64,000 nucleotides of DNA from Tanypteryx hageni (GCA_028673005.1 CM054117.1:682001-746000), one strand, 5' to 3'; shown: positions 31,430-41,945, numbered from the stretch's first letter. A program made the numbers and translations. The notes: generated by a model not told the origin, from the letters alone.

Positions 31430-32384
31430 ATTGAGCTAAGGCTCATTTTCAGAGGGTTCACAGTGTCAGGGCCTTGTCTTCATGTACTCACCCTTAGCTC
31501 ATCTACTAGTTGGAGAATGAACTTGTGTCGAGGGATCTTTTTTCCAGTGACCTCTTTGTTGATGACCCAGGCGTTGATTGCAGCCAGGTCAAGCATGTTG
31601 TAAAAATCGTGTAAAGGCCACCTGCGAGATGCAGCCCTCACTGAGTATTTACAAGCCGTTTGGTCCACAAACTTAGTAGCATTGTAGAAGTCTAAGATTT
31701 CAGGAAGCTTCTTCTCACCTCCGCATATTTCGATACTCAGGTGCAGAGTGCTTAGTTCCAAAACATTCTTACTCTTCTTTCGTTGGTACACAGTGAGTTT
31801 ATCATTTGCACTTTTCAGTATTGTAGTCTTGTAAAGCTGTGCCTGTGATGTCCATATACACTCTGGGATTTCCTTCCTCATACAATTCATTGTTCCAACA
31901 ATACCTGTTTGTTACTCTTTCAGTCTCTCAGCCAGCTTCATCAATGTGAAGAAGTTATCTGCATCTCACTGGTAGGATGCATCTCACAGGTAGGATGCAT
32001 ATCACTGGTAGGATGCATCTCACTGGTAGGATTCATCTCACTGGTAGGATGCATCTCACTGGTAGGATGCATCTCACTGGTAGGATGCATCTCACTGGTA
32101 GGATGCATCTCACTGGTAGGATGCATCTCACTGGTAGGATGCATCTCACTGACAGGATGCATATCATCTTTCCCAAGGTAGGGGAATCCGTTGCAGATGT
32201 ACTTCGATGCAACATCAGCCAAAAGCCAGAATTTTATTCCAAATTTATCTGGCTTGTTAGCCATGTTCTGCGTGAACCTGCACCGAGCTTTGCTGGGGAA
32301 GATCTGTTCATCACCAGTGATGTTCTGTCCACAGCGTACAATTCTCTATGAATTTGTTCCATACAGCAGAGGCCAATGCAAATT
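31430..32384 (-). pseudogene. piggyBac transposase, C-terminal half
   Basis: On the minus strand the first catalytic region reads TGDEQIFPSKARCRFTQ then NKPDKFGIKFWLLADVASKY and NGFPYLGKD. An 18-bp minisatellite follows. Immediately after it, in another frame, comes DNFFTLMKLAERL with the second catalytic Asp. The next frame (31890-31480) holds the C-terminal half: GTMNCMRKEIPE, FYNATKFVD, SRRWPLHDFYNMLDLAAINAWV. The N-terminus is displaced or lost beyond the Penelope insertion. piggyBac transposases move by TTAA-specific cut and paste. Broken by frameshifts. Confidence 0.85.
31961..32166. repeat. 18-bp minisatellite inside the piggyBac ORF
   Basis: There are eleven full units of GCATCTCACTGGTAGGAT plus a partial one. 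Variants are few (one GCATCTCACAGG, one TCATCTC, one ACTGACAGG). Since 18 is a multiple of three, every frame on both strands stays open. On the transposase strand it adds MHPTSE hexapeptides between GKD and DNFFT. Confidence 0.95.
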
Positions 32385-32484
32385 TATCTTATTAGTATCA
32401 ATAATGAGGTCAGGCTCAACCCTGTGGCATTTACTCATCGAGAAAAAGAAAGAACTTAGTCACTTCCACAAATTTATTTTGGGC

Positions 32485-32519
32485 GACAGGTTTCACTACA
32501 ATCGTAGCATCATCAGGTG
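32485..32519 (-). ncRNA. Hammerhead-like motif, degenerate sister copy
   Basis: The minus strand reads CAC, CTGATGA, TG, CTAC-GATT-GTAG, T, GAAAC, CT, GTC. The core and stem II match the copy at 14485, with a change only in the stem II loop. Stem I pairing is lost (GCC opposite CAC), so activity is unlikely. Confidence 0.45.
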
Positions 32520-32699
32520 ATAAAATATAAAAATCGTTCCAATATTTAGGGAAAAAGGAAAGGAGAGGGAGACAGGAGGGGTTGCAAAGAAAGCGAATGG
32601 AAGGTAAAAGAATGAACGGTTAGGAAAAGGAAGGGGTTAGAAAAGGCGAAAGCAACATAGTTACAAAATGTTACAAAAACTTGGTAAAGGGCCAAAGGC

Positions 32700-33205
32700 A
32701 ACAATGTTGATACAAAGTATTTACAAAATATTTGGTAAGCTAAATAGAGGAGAATGATTGTGGAAAAGGTATTCATTTAAGAGAAGCGAGTCTTCACAAA
32801 AAATTATCTCTAGCTGTTCAAGAGCATCCAATTTGCGACCTTTAATTTCCAAGTGGAGGAATTTTGGGTTGAAGGAAGTATGATGAATGAGGTTTAAAAG
32901 ATGTTTCGCAAATTGAGAATTCAAATTATTTAAACGGAAGTATGTCTTATGCTCCTTAATACTTTTGTCAAAACTCCTCCCTGTTTGGCTGATTTAGACC
33001 GCTCCGCAATCATCACAAGCAAGTTTATATACACCACTTCTTAATGACAACTGGATCGGGTCTTTAGTATTAAGAAATAATTTGGAAAATGTAACTGGGG
33101 AGTAGAAAGCAGGTTTAGGTTTAAGTTTATGAAAAAGGTTGGACAATTTATAAGAAATATTTCCTAAAAATGGGAGTCTGCACCAACTAAGAGGTTTGGA
33201 GGTGA
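32700..33205 (-). pseudogene. Penelope GIY-YIG endonuclease region, broken
   Basis: The frame reads SWCRLPFLGNISYKLSNLFHKL…FSKLFLNTKDPIQLSLRSGVYKLACDDCGAV, where SGVYKLACDDC starts the GIY-YIG domain. A stop follows at about 32993. The domain then continues as SQTGRSF…KEHKTYF and, in the frame at 32924-32721, AKHLLN…FLHLEIKGRKLDALEQLEI. Its counterpart in the intact element at 57514 is SGIYKIACTDCEKVYIGQTKRKLETRF. GIY-YIG nucleases nick the target for Penelope insertion. Confidence 0.82.
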
Positions 33206-33207
33206 TA

Positions 33208-34548
33208 CAGTAAAACCTCTCATTAACGAACATCAAGGGACCCAATTTTTCGTCTATTCGTTATTCGGAAATTCGTTGATCGGAGGTTATTGGGCGTTGC
33301 ATAACTTCAGGGGCGCATTGTCTGTTAGATTATACGGGAGCAACGGGGTTATCCAAATGAAGGCATATGCGCAGATATGGCGTAACTACTAAAATACGCC
33401 CATTTTCAGGAAACGGTATCACATAAGTTGACGATATTCAAAATGCGCCCGTAATGTTTAATAACCAGCCATATTGATTTGAAGCTCCGACTACACAATG
33501 GGCCACTTTCATTCATCTCCTTTTGCAATGTTTGACAGTGGCAAGCACCAAATAACTGAAATGCAGTGTTATTTTTTCTAGCATTGTTTTGCATGAAAAC
33601 ATCCTATGCAATTTTTTATTATGCGACTTTTTTCGAGGTTGCAATGCATGAAACTCGCTGAGCCTATCCTAAAGCATCTGTTGAATCGCTAAGTTTATAC
33701 AAAATATTGACAGCAACGCCACTTTTTAACACCCATTAATAAACTACTATTTGACCACCACGGCGCAGGTTGCAAATATTTCAAAACGAAATGAATGAAA
33801 GCAGCATTTTCCTCATAAGAAAGCACTAACTGTCATTGGCACTCCAAATCAAGACTCCAATCAATATTTTTCACTAACCTTCTTAACAACACTCCAGCTC
33901 CGTCTCTGACGAATAAATTAACTATCACAAAAAAGTGTATAGGAACCACCTCACCACGATACGTACCTCATTGCTACGATCTTTCGTTGAAATTCCCTTT
34001 AAATGGATTAGGGGATTAATTTAATCGGGAATGATTTCAAATACACTTTTTTAAAAGATCTATTTAAAATACATCAACATTTTTTAATAAACGAATCTAT
34101 TTTTTTCTGTTTAAAATTCTTTGCGAATTCTTGGGAAACGGCTGTCTCCACTTCCCTAAAAGCATGCATAGCGGCATCACTACAACTCTCGGACGAGATT
34201 GTCACTGGAGCGAGAATGCCGGAAACACAGGAAATACGTCATCATGCTAGAAAACATGCTATGATTGGCTTGATGTAAGCTTAATGCTAATTGGCGGATT
34301 GGCAACTGTTTTCAATCGTTTTCTGTACGTAAAAAAATGTTTAGCGAGCAAAATTTCGTTCTAAAGAGGTAAATATAAACGGAAGTGACGTCTTTTTCTT
34401 TCGTTGTTCGGAAGTTTTCGTAGTACGGAAGTTCGTGGTAAAGAGGTTATAATTAGGGATTTTGTATACAAGTGTGGCGTGTGCCGTCAATTGTTCGCTA
34501 TCTGGAGGTCTTCGCTATAAAGGGGTTTGTAAGGTAGAGGTTTTACTG
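33208..34548. mobile_element. 1.34-kb Tigger-type MITE in the Penelope element
   Basis: The ends are CAGTAAAACCTCTCATTAACG and (reverse complement) CAGTAAAACCTCTACCTTAC, flanked by TA at 33206-33207 and 34549-34550. Further inverted-style phrases ('TTCGTTGTTCGGAAGTT', 'TTCGTTATTCGGAAATT') occur near both ends. No transposase. Joining the flanks restores the Penelope reading frame. Confidence 0.88.
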
Positions 34549-34866
34549 TATTAGGCAGAAAAGAAACTATTTTTTGGGAGGCAATAAGTATCTTATTAGG
34601 TTGTAAGTGCAGGGGTCGCCTGTACATGGTTTATGCAAAACACTAACTGCAGTCAAAATGACGGCTAATGGCCCTTCTACGTAGGTATGGCCCTCTGTAC
34701 AGGCATTCCTGCTGCAGGTACTAGCCCAATTTTTCGTGTGAAAGTTTAAATCCCTAAATGATTAAAAGTCACAAAGGCACAACTTCATGCTACAAAAACA
34801 ACGAGCATGTCACTTCTTTAAATTCGCTAAAGGTCAAAATGATTGCTGCGGCCCTTCTAGCATTAA

Positions 34867-35467
34867 ATGCTCAAAATAATAACTAGTCCTCACTTCATGT
34901 TAAAACCTAGCCAAGTTTGTACCAATCACGTGCTCTCATAGGGGTTGTACTCTTCAAACTGTAGGTGTACTTGTCTGGCACAGGTGCAGCAATTCAACAG
35001 TAACAAATATGTTTAAATTGTAACAAGACAAATAAAATGCCAGCAATCTTAGTGGTGCCATTTTCAATGCTGTACATATCAAATTTACTACCCAGCTGAT
35101 TACAAGTTCTGACAGGTTTGTCAACATTACACTTCCACCAGGAGGTGGAAAGCCACTCATTTACACATTGTGAACTTCAAGAATATGAATAAATATATTG
35201 TATTAATAAATTAAATGTAATATACTGCATTGTGTATGTATAAATAAATGCTTTTTCATGGATAGAATAGGCGTCGAGATGTTACATATGGTATTTAAAA
35301 CTTTGTACTTAATTTTAAGATGGAACCTAATTTTTTTGCTGAAATTTTTGAAAATACCTTGTCTTTCTTTCAAGTTAATATGGTATGCACTATTTTGAAA
35401 TATTTATTAACCAAAGATAGTAATGTTGGTAAATAGTATGATTATGCTACAAGCATTTTTTCCCAAT
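34867..35467. other. Intronic DNA, no gene recognised
   Basis: I see no TIR pair or exon. A 68-aa minus-strand frame at 34954-35160 is not similar to anything I know. Confidence 0.35.
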
Positions 35468-35471
35468 TTAA

Positions 35472-35886
35472 TCGCTCAAGCCAGCGGCCCAAGTGCAAAC
35501 TCGCCAGACGACATTGGTCCAAGAAGAGGCAAAATGAGTACATACTCATTAAATGCAGATGTCGAATAAACCACAATTTTTTCATCACAAATAGTCATTC
35601 ATGAAACTACTTGTGCTGCAGCAGACCAATGATATTTGATCTTTCGGTAAATCGCAAACTCTCTATCAGGTTTTTATACTTCTTTAGAGGAAAAAGATAG
35701 CTGATAGTGTAATTTGTGCTATGTTTTCCTCTAATAAAGTTTAAAAACCTCCTAACTTACTGAAATTTCTGATTTACTAAAAGATCACATATCAATGGTT
35801 TACTGTGGAACAAGTAGTTTCAAGAATCGTGGTTTATTTGACATCCGTACTTGGCGAGTGCATATTCAGGCCACTGGTTTGAAGGG
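35472..35886. mobile_element. 415-bp palindromic piggyBac-type MITE
   Basis: TTAA at 35468-35471 and 35887-35890 flank TCGCTCAAGCCAGCGGCC and (reverse complement) CCCTTCAAACCAGTGGCC. The two halves are inverted copies of each other nearly to the centre, with a spacer of about 30 bp near 35700-35730, so the whole element can fold into one hairpin. No coding sequence. Confidence 0.85.
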
Positions 35887-36104
35887 TTAATGCCATAATT
35901 GAATATCTGAGAAAGTTTTAAATGGAATGGACAAGTAATTTTTAAACAATGACCAAATAATTAAAACAATGCATGTCATTACTCAACGCAAATTTAAATA
36001 CTGTTCCTGAAGCAAATTTTTAGCATAACAGCTTGAGGAGTTAATGGGACTTTACAGAATGAGATAATATATCAGGCCTCCATTCTAACTCTATATATAC
36101 TCTA

Positions 36105-37080
36105 CGAGGTAGAGTCAAAAATAAACCAAAATTTTCAAACTGCTCTGCAAAGATGGTAACTATACCATGCACATGCACACAGGTAGTTGCCTAGACATGT
36201 CGAGACTTGTTTACTGAAAGTCAGTTACTGTATCTCTTGCCAAAGAGACGCATGACGTACTTTATTTAAACATATTCACTGTGTGTGGTCGGATGAAGGT
36301 TTTCACTGTGGAGATGACGCATCGCAAGCAACAGATAATCATTAAGTTTTGTGTTAAACTGGGCAAAACATTTACCGAAACTCTTAACATGCTCATGGAA
36401 GCTTATGGTAATGAAACTGTTTTGCGGATGCAAGTGTATGAGTGGCACAAGTGCTTTAAAGATGGACATGTATCAGCAGAGGATGATATTCAGTTCACAC
36501 CCAGTTCTCCACAGCAAAAGAAGTTTCATGCAAACAGATCTAAGGGGAAGGTAATGTTAGAGGCTCATTTTTGACTGTCAGGGTGTGAGTTCATTCCAGG
36601 TCAGACTATTAACAAGACCAGCTATGTCAACATTCTCTGCCATCTTCTTGAGGAAGTCAGACGAAGACATCCTTATCTGTGGCGAGCAGAGAACTGGGTT
36701 CTCCATCACGTTAATGCCTCAGTGCATCGATCACTCCTGGTCAATGAATATCTGATAAAGCACAAAATACCTGTGCTTCCACAGCCTCCTTACTCACCGG
36801 ATCTTGCCACCACAGATTTTTATCTCTTCCTGAACATGAAAGGATTGATTCAAGGTTGATGGTTCCGATCAGCAGTAGAGGTAAAGAGTGCTGTGACAAG
36901 CTCAATAACGGAAGTCACAAAGGTTGAATTGCAGGACTGTTTCCAAAAGTGATATGGACGTTGGTAGAAGTGTATAACTGCTGAAGGTGCTTATTTTGAG
37001 GGATACATTGTGTAGAAACCTGTATCTTTTATTGAATAAAATATAAATTAAAAGTTCCATTTATATTTGAATCTACCTTG
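36105..37080 (+). mobile_element. mariner transposon with internal deletion
   Basis: The ends are CGAGGTAGAGTCAAAAATAA and (reverse complement) CAAGGTAGATTCAAATATAA, with TA at 36103-36104 and 37081-37082. The element is 976 bp against about 1.3 kb for a complete mariner. The missing part falls within the transposase between the HTH and the catalytic domain. Confidence 0.9.
36281..37015 (+). pseudogene. mariner transposase, deleted and frameshifted
   Basis: The N-terminal HTH region is present (QIIIKFCVKLGKTFTETLNMLMEAYG…VYEWHKCFKDG). About 100 residues are then missing, so the first catalytic Asp is gone. The C-terminal region follows after a stop at about 36572: ILCHLLEEVRRRHP, LHHVNAS (where the family has HDNA), HKIPVLPQPPYSPDLATTDFYLF (third acidic residue in SPDLA). 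It is closest to the SETMAR/mosellana-like mariners in layout. Inactive. Confidence 0.85.
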
Positions 37081-37082
37081 TA

Positions 37083-37761
37083 TATTTTGCATGCTTTTGA
37101 GAGAATTTGTATTTTTCATTTCACAAGATTTTCCTTAGCAATGGTCATTTCACACCATTACCAATTTAGGGGGATCCTAATATGTGTCAGCTAGAGTGTT
37201 CTTCTCCTCAGCCTGTTATTTTCTGTTCCCACTATCATTTACAGTATTTCTGCAATAAAATTTAATATGAAAGATAAAGAGGAAGGCAATGGTGACACTA
37301 AGTTTCCAAAATATGAAATGAAATCAAAGCAATGATACTCATTCAAAAGTTAGTACTATCCTTGATTTTATAAAAGTTCCTTTTAAACAAAAAATGATAT
37401 TGTGGAACATCCTTTACAAGGAAAAAAGTTATTATGACAATGGATATAATACAAAGCATATGAAACAAAGAAAATCCATACCTATACAGCAAACCTTTGG
37501 CTTGGAAAAAACAGAAACCTATGTGAGGATCAGCAAGGTGCAAGTAGAACTTAAGTACTGCTTCAACAATTCCATTTAACAGTAATTTTTTATTGACTCC
37601 TTATCCGTAAAATTTAGACAGAATAATGTGGATGTGTAACAACCATGTACACAACAATATTATTTTGTTTGGAGCACTGGAGTCCCTTGCATATGGGGCC
37701 TCATAGATCCTAGTTATTCCATATGGAATGAGATTTAATGGATATCATGCATAAAGGAACC
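37083..37761. other. Intronic DNA, no gene recognised
   Basis: No TIR pair, exon or array is seen here. Confidence 0.35.
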
Positions 37762-38393
37762 AGATTGGAAAGGTATACTCCATGTCGGAGTACACAGTTT
37801 CCAAATGCATTCCTTGAGATTTCACAATGTTCTCAATATTTTTCACTCAGATGAGAATTTAACAAGAAGCATGCAAGGTACGTTGTAAAATACATGTAGG
37901 TCTTCATGTAAAGTAGTCGTAATTATTGTCCGATTTTAACCAAAATTGGAATCGGTCAATTAATTTGAAACAAAACTCCCCAATGCCAAATTTCATCACA
38001 AAATGTCAAGCAGTTCCCGAGTTGAAACAAAGGAACATTGTAAACTACATGTAGGTCTTCATGTAAAGTGGTTGTGATTGTTGCCCGATTTTAACCAGAA
38101 TTGGAATCGGTCGACCAATTTTAGTAAAACTTCCCAATACGAAATTTTATTAAAATACATCAAGCAGTTCCCGAGTTGAAAAAAAGGAACATTGTTAACT
38201 ACATGTAGGTCATGTAAAGTGGTCGTCATTGTTGTCCAATTTTAACCAAAATTGGAATCGGTCGACTGATTTTAGCAAAACTCCCCAATACCAAATTTCA
38301 TCATAATACGTCCAGAGGTTTCCAAGTTTTAGCATGCGGACAGACGGAAACGACCTCCCCTATATGCGTTCACTTCATTCAAAGAATGTATAA
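37762..38393 (+). mobile_element. Hairpin-ended element with 151-bp array, copy 2
   Basis: It has the same start (AGATTGGAAAGGTATACTCC) and the same end plan (ATGCGGACAGACGG…TATGCGTTC…GAATGTATA) as the 28569 copy, but three array units instead of five and no MITE. Spacing between equivalent points is 154 and then 151 bp. The terminal hairpin has mismatches in this copy. Confidence 0.75.
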
Positions 38394-38467
38394 CAAACCT
38401 ATTGAGAAAATGAAACTAATTTCATCTAAGCTCAGAATTATTAAATCTGAATCACAAATTGCATGGT

Positions 38468-38574
38468 GTATATAAAAGACAAGAGTGCTTATCAAGGTGG
38501 ATATAAAAGACAAGAGTGCTTATCAAGGTATATATAAAAGACAAGAGTGCTTATCAAGGTGTATATAAAAGACA
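38468..38574 (+). repeat. 31-bp tandem repeat
   Basis: TATAAAAGAC starts at 38471, 38502, 38533 and 38564, each 31 bp apart; units also contain AAGAGTGCTTATCAAGG. There are about three and a half near-identical copies. Each carries a TATATAAAA box-like string, but it lies in an intron and I do not claim promoter function. Confidence 0.9.
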
Positions 38575-38703
38575 GTGGAAACATCACAATTGATGCTTTT
38601 GAGATAAATATAATTTTCATGAAACTGTGAAAACAATACAACTGATTGTTTTTAATGCCATAAATACTTGATTCTGTAGCAACAATGGAACAAAATAACC
38701 AAC

Positions 38704-38849
38704 CTGTTCATCTTGGCGATGATAATCTGATTCTGCATGTTGATCAGGAACTGACTTTTCATCTTCTAATTCAGCAGCATTTGGGGGTATATCTTTAGGG
38801 CATGGTAAGCCCCGGACTCTATAAAACTCCCTTTCCCTCTTCATTTCAT
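38704..38849 (-). CDS. PCGF3: PCGF3-type protein, linker exon before RAWUL
   Basis: A 146-bp exon, two bases plus 48 codons, reads EMKREREFYRVRGLP, CPKDIPPNAAELEDEK, SVPDQHAESDYHRQDEQ. On the minus strand it is preceded by CTGAATTCCAG and followed by the donor GTTGGT. In PCGF3/l(3)73Ah this segment joins the RING finger to the RAWUL domain, with a charged REREFY… helix, a CPKDI motif and a HAESD.HR.DEQ motif. It ends precisely where the 22270-22413 exon begins. The two leading bases need a G from the previous exon (GAT, Asp). The RING exons were not found between 38850 and 64000. Confidence 0.92.
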
Positions 38850-38973
38850 CTGGAATTCAGATTTCATAAATTGTGACAAGACATTTGATCAATAAACATT
38901 TCCTTTATTACAATAATTTTTAGCTCAAATGAAACAATGAGATAACTTAGTAAAAAGATCCACTTTAATAGTA

Positions 38974-40492
38974 AACTCATCCCTCACTATGCGAGCTCAA
39001 TTCATTCTGAAAAGTAAGCTTGTAAGCAAAATCTTGTATAGTGAAAATTAAACTCCCATTATTTCATATAGAAAAAGATTAAGATTCATTTCCAAGGTCC
39101 AAAAAATCATTTAATATGACTAATTTTATGCTTAACTTAGTATGCACTTACATATCAAAACAACAATACTACTCTCATATATATAACAATACTACTGCTT
39201 ATTTACAGTAATTACCCAATCAACCTGCTACTGTATATGCTTGTACTACTAAACACTGTGTAATTCAGACCAGAAATGTGTAAACATTGTAAACTTTGCA
39301 TGACATCGATATAGTGCACATGAAAAACTATAAAATCCAAAGGAAACAAAAACCTTTGAAATTCTTAATTTAATCATCAATTTCTATTTCTTAAGTGGAG
39401 GGTTTGGGCCTCATCTGATTCTTTGGGATTAAAAAATGAGACAGTGCATGTTTGTATAGCTGCCTTCCTTTTTGTCTTATACAGCTCTCGATAACATGTA
39501 ATGGCATCGTTCACTTTGCACCTGAAAGCAGAACTTCTTTGCATATGTGGGTCATTGTCATTTACAATTTGGATGGCTTTTTCACAAGTTGCGAAAAATA
39601 AAGAGAGAGGTTTAGTATCTAATGTTCTAATTGGTTCAGCAATTTTCTCATCGTCATCATCTTTCTTATGCCTTCTTCATCAAGCTGCATTCATTCATTA
39701 ATTTTTCAGAATGTAATACTAACACATCCTGAACATTGCTTTGGTCGACTTCTTCAAATTCTGCTTCAAGTGCCAGCTCCACAATGTTATGCTGAATTTT
39801 TTCAACAACCTTATACAAACCTTGGGAATCATGCACAAATTTTGGCAGCAAAGCTCTCCAAACAATATTTTTTTAAATCACTTTTTTCCAGGCTGTGACA
39901 ATGTTATCAATGGCCATTTTCATAGCATAGTCCTTCCACAACTGCTTTATGGTTGGTTTGATCTCGGCAACAGATCCCAAGACAAGGTACCTCATGATGA
40001 GCTGTAGGTATTAGGTCATGAATGTGGCTATAACACCCTGATCTATAGGCTGCAGGATAGAGGTGGTATTGGGAGGAATAAAACCAACTTTAATATTATT
40101 GTCTTCAATATTGACAGGGCAGCCAGGAAGATTGTTGATTAATAGAAATACCTTGTTATCGAGGTTGTGTTCAGCACAGTATAATGCGATGAAAGGTAGC
40201 CAGTAACATAATCAACAAACGCACTTTTACCCATGCTTTCTCATTAAATTTTCAAATCACAGGTAATGCTGCTTTACTGAATCCTTTGAGAGCTTGATGA
40301 TTTTGAGAGCGATAAACCAGCAGCGATCATTTTCCGAGAGCCGGGAACGCACAAGTACCAGAGGAGCGATTACATACAAGCGCTAGCCTTGTAAGAGCGA
40401 AAATTTACTCATTTAGTGAAAATAGATGTAAATACACATCTTGTATAAGTGAAAACTTGTAAAGCAGTTTCTCATATAACGAGGGATGAGAG
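38974..40492 (-). mobile_element. Tigger transposon, internally deleted
   Basis: The ends AACTCATCCCTCACTATGCG and (reverse complement) CTCTCATCCCTCGTTATATG are flanked by TA (38972-38973 and 40493-40494). Inner sub-repeats 'CTTGTATA(a)GTGAAAA' are also inverted. The minus strand holds the C-terminal half of a transposase. Confidence 0.8.
39391..40240 (-). pseudogene. Tigger transposase, C-terminal half
   Basis: Minus-strand reading: VFLLINNLPGCPVNIED (second catalytic region, with NNLPGCP where DN.PAHP is usual), VGFIPPNTTSILQPIDQGVIATF (third acidic motif), one stop, then KPTIKQLWKDYAM…AWKKVI, KFVHDSQGLYKVVEKIQ and an open C-terminal stretch to 39391 (RTLDTKPLSLFFATCEKAIQ…CYRELYKTKRKAA). 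The N-terminal HTHs and first Asp are deleted. This motif set is diagnostic of Tigger/jerky proteins. Confidence 0.85.
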
Positions 40493-40965
40493 TAATGATA
40501 CTGATGATGACTAGTTCTTAGTTGAAACTAGTTATTTAGTATCATTACTATTAAAGTAGAACTTTTTACTAAGTTATCTCAATGTTTCATTTATGATGGA
40601 GTTCCACGGCTTTATTGGTCAATTTCATTTTTAGATCATTTTTAGAAATGAAAAACAAAGCTATTGTTATTGCTTTGATGTCTGTAGAGATACAACTTTT
40701 TTGTTTTAAGAGATAGATGAAAAATGCTGTTTTGGTTGATTAAGTATGAATAAAATATTACATTTCACATTTTATTAATTCTCCATTACTTTTAATTTCC
40801 ACCATCAGAAGGTGCTTAACCCCTAAACTGCTCCCATCATTTATTTACAATAAATGTGGCAGACTGCTCCCATCATATATATACGATCCCTACTTTCCCA
40901 CCCTTGCTTGAAGGAATAGTTCTTCCCAGAGTTCCCTGAGGTACCATTTCAAAGCCCTCATGCCT

Positions 40966-41945
40966 AGGGCTTCCAAACTGGTTTATCCCGTACTCAGTTA
41001 GCCAGTTATTTTTCATATTTTATTACTATTCGTTAAACGGTTGTGTCCAATTAACCAAATTTTTTGAAGGGAGAAAAATGCTTGCTATAATCAGTTTTCA
41101 AAAATCTGAGTGAAAAGAATTTGTTGGAATAAATAGGTATTCTTAGAGGACCCTCTCCAGGCCTATGTTATTTCATAAAAATAATTAAAAACACCAGGAT
41201 TTGTGAACTGTTGGAATGGATTTTTATGGAAACAATGAAAAACTATTTTTAGGATCCGTTATTTGATTTTTGGTACATCACGGGACTGGTGAGTTAGTAG
41301 TGAGGTAGGAATAGTCAAGGTTAAGGCAGGAACTTCGCCTATGTGCATGGCATTCACTGCCCATTGACTTGTATCGCCGTCTCCAGCGGCTGCTGCCCAA
41401 CAAAGCTTCCAGTTGACTTTCAGCTATCATTTGGAGAACCTTTTCAATGTAATTGCAAGCATTCAGTCTACCTCTACAGCCAGTGAATGAGTTTTTCTGT
41501 TTTTTTCTGTGGCCAATAACTTTTTGACCAAAATTTGTAGTTCTATGAAATACGAAACACTTAATGCTCTGGTATTCCTGAAATATTATTTTTTTTAAAC
41601 ATTAATACACATTTTTTCTTGTATTCTTTTGTGCTTTGGTACAAACAATATTTTTTTTGTACATACGAAATATTGAATGTAGTTTATTTATAAAGCTTTA
41701 TTTTTAAATCAGATAAAATAACTTGTTTTTCTTGTATTTCATTCAAAATTTTGTTATGCCAAACATTGAATGAGCTTCAATTTCTTAAAATATTTTTTCT
41801 TGTATTCCTTTGAAATTTAATTAAATAAACATGTTTAAAAATTAAGGGTTTTCATTTTTACTGGTTACTTACCGGTTAACCAGTTAGCTGACGATCTTTT
41901 TACAAAAAACTGGTTAGCAAAAATTTCGTTTAATTGGAAGCTCTA
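40966..41945. mobile_element. 980-bp hAT-type MITE inside the piggyBac
   Basis: The element starts TAGGGCTTCCAAACTGG and ends with the inverted TTGGAAGCTCTA. An exact 8-bp duplication CTCATGCC lies at 40958-40965 and 41946-41953. CCAGTTAGC/AACTGGTTA motifs are repeated inside both ends. No coding sequence. Confidence 0.9.

Larger units (their letters stand above)
32396..34588 (-). mobile_element. Penelope-like element, 5'-truncated, in the piggyBac
   Basis: It is flanked by an 11-bp duplication TATCTTATTAG (32385-32395 and 34589-34599). On the minus strand it carries the last part of a Penelope RT protein with a GIY-YIG domain, a 3' UTR with a hammerhead-like motif, and the same 3' end as the 14287 insertion. 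It is interrupted by a MITE (33208-34548); the coding sequence resumes at 34551. Confidence 0.88.
30950..34862 (-). mobile_element. piggyBac transposon with nested insertions
   Basis: TTAA duplications at 30946-30949 and 34863-34866 flank ends CACTAGAAGGGCCG and (reverse complement) TGCTAGAAGGGCCG. A second inverted pair, GTCATTTTGACC-like, lies about 50 bp inside each end. The minus strand carries a dead transposase. A Penelope-like element (32396-34588) and, inside that, a Tigger-type MITE (33208-34548) account for more than half its length. Confidence 0.9.
22414..38703 (-). other. PCGF3: PCGF3 intron, 16.3 kb
   Basis: The intron lies between the GT donor at 38702-38703 and the AG acceptor at 22414-22415 on the minus strand. 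It is a phase-0 intron. It contains at least a dozen separate mobile-element insertions in both orientations and no other host exon that I can see. Confidence 0.85.
38921..40592. repeat. Outer inverted arms around the Tigger
   Basis: The 45-50-bp left arm 38921-38972 (AATGAAACAATGAGATAACT…CTTTAATAGTAA) and the right arm at about 40546-40592 are inverted copies. The right side has in addition about 55 bp that begin AATGATACT and end AGTATCATT, a small hairpin-forming insertion, before the inner TIR starts. Confidence 0.7.

Noticed and set aside
31909..32351. Long plus- and minus-strand ORFs through 31941-32351 as genes
   Set aside because: They are open only because an 18-bp repeat unit keeps every frame free of stops. 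Only the transposase-strand pieces outside the array have protein homology.
38468..38574. Repeated TATATAAAA boxes as promoters
   Set aside because: They recur because of a 31-bp tandem repeat in an intron. Nothing downstream looks like a transcript start.
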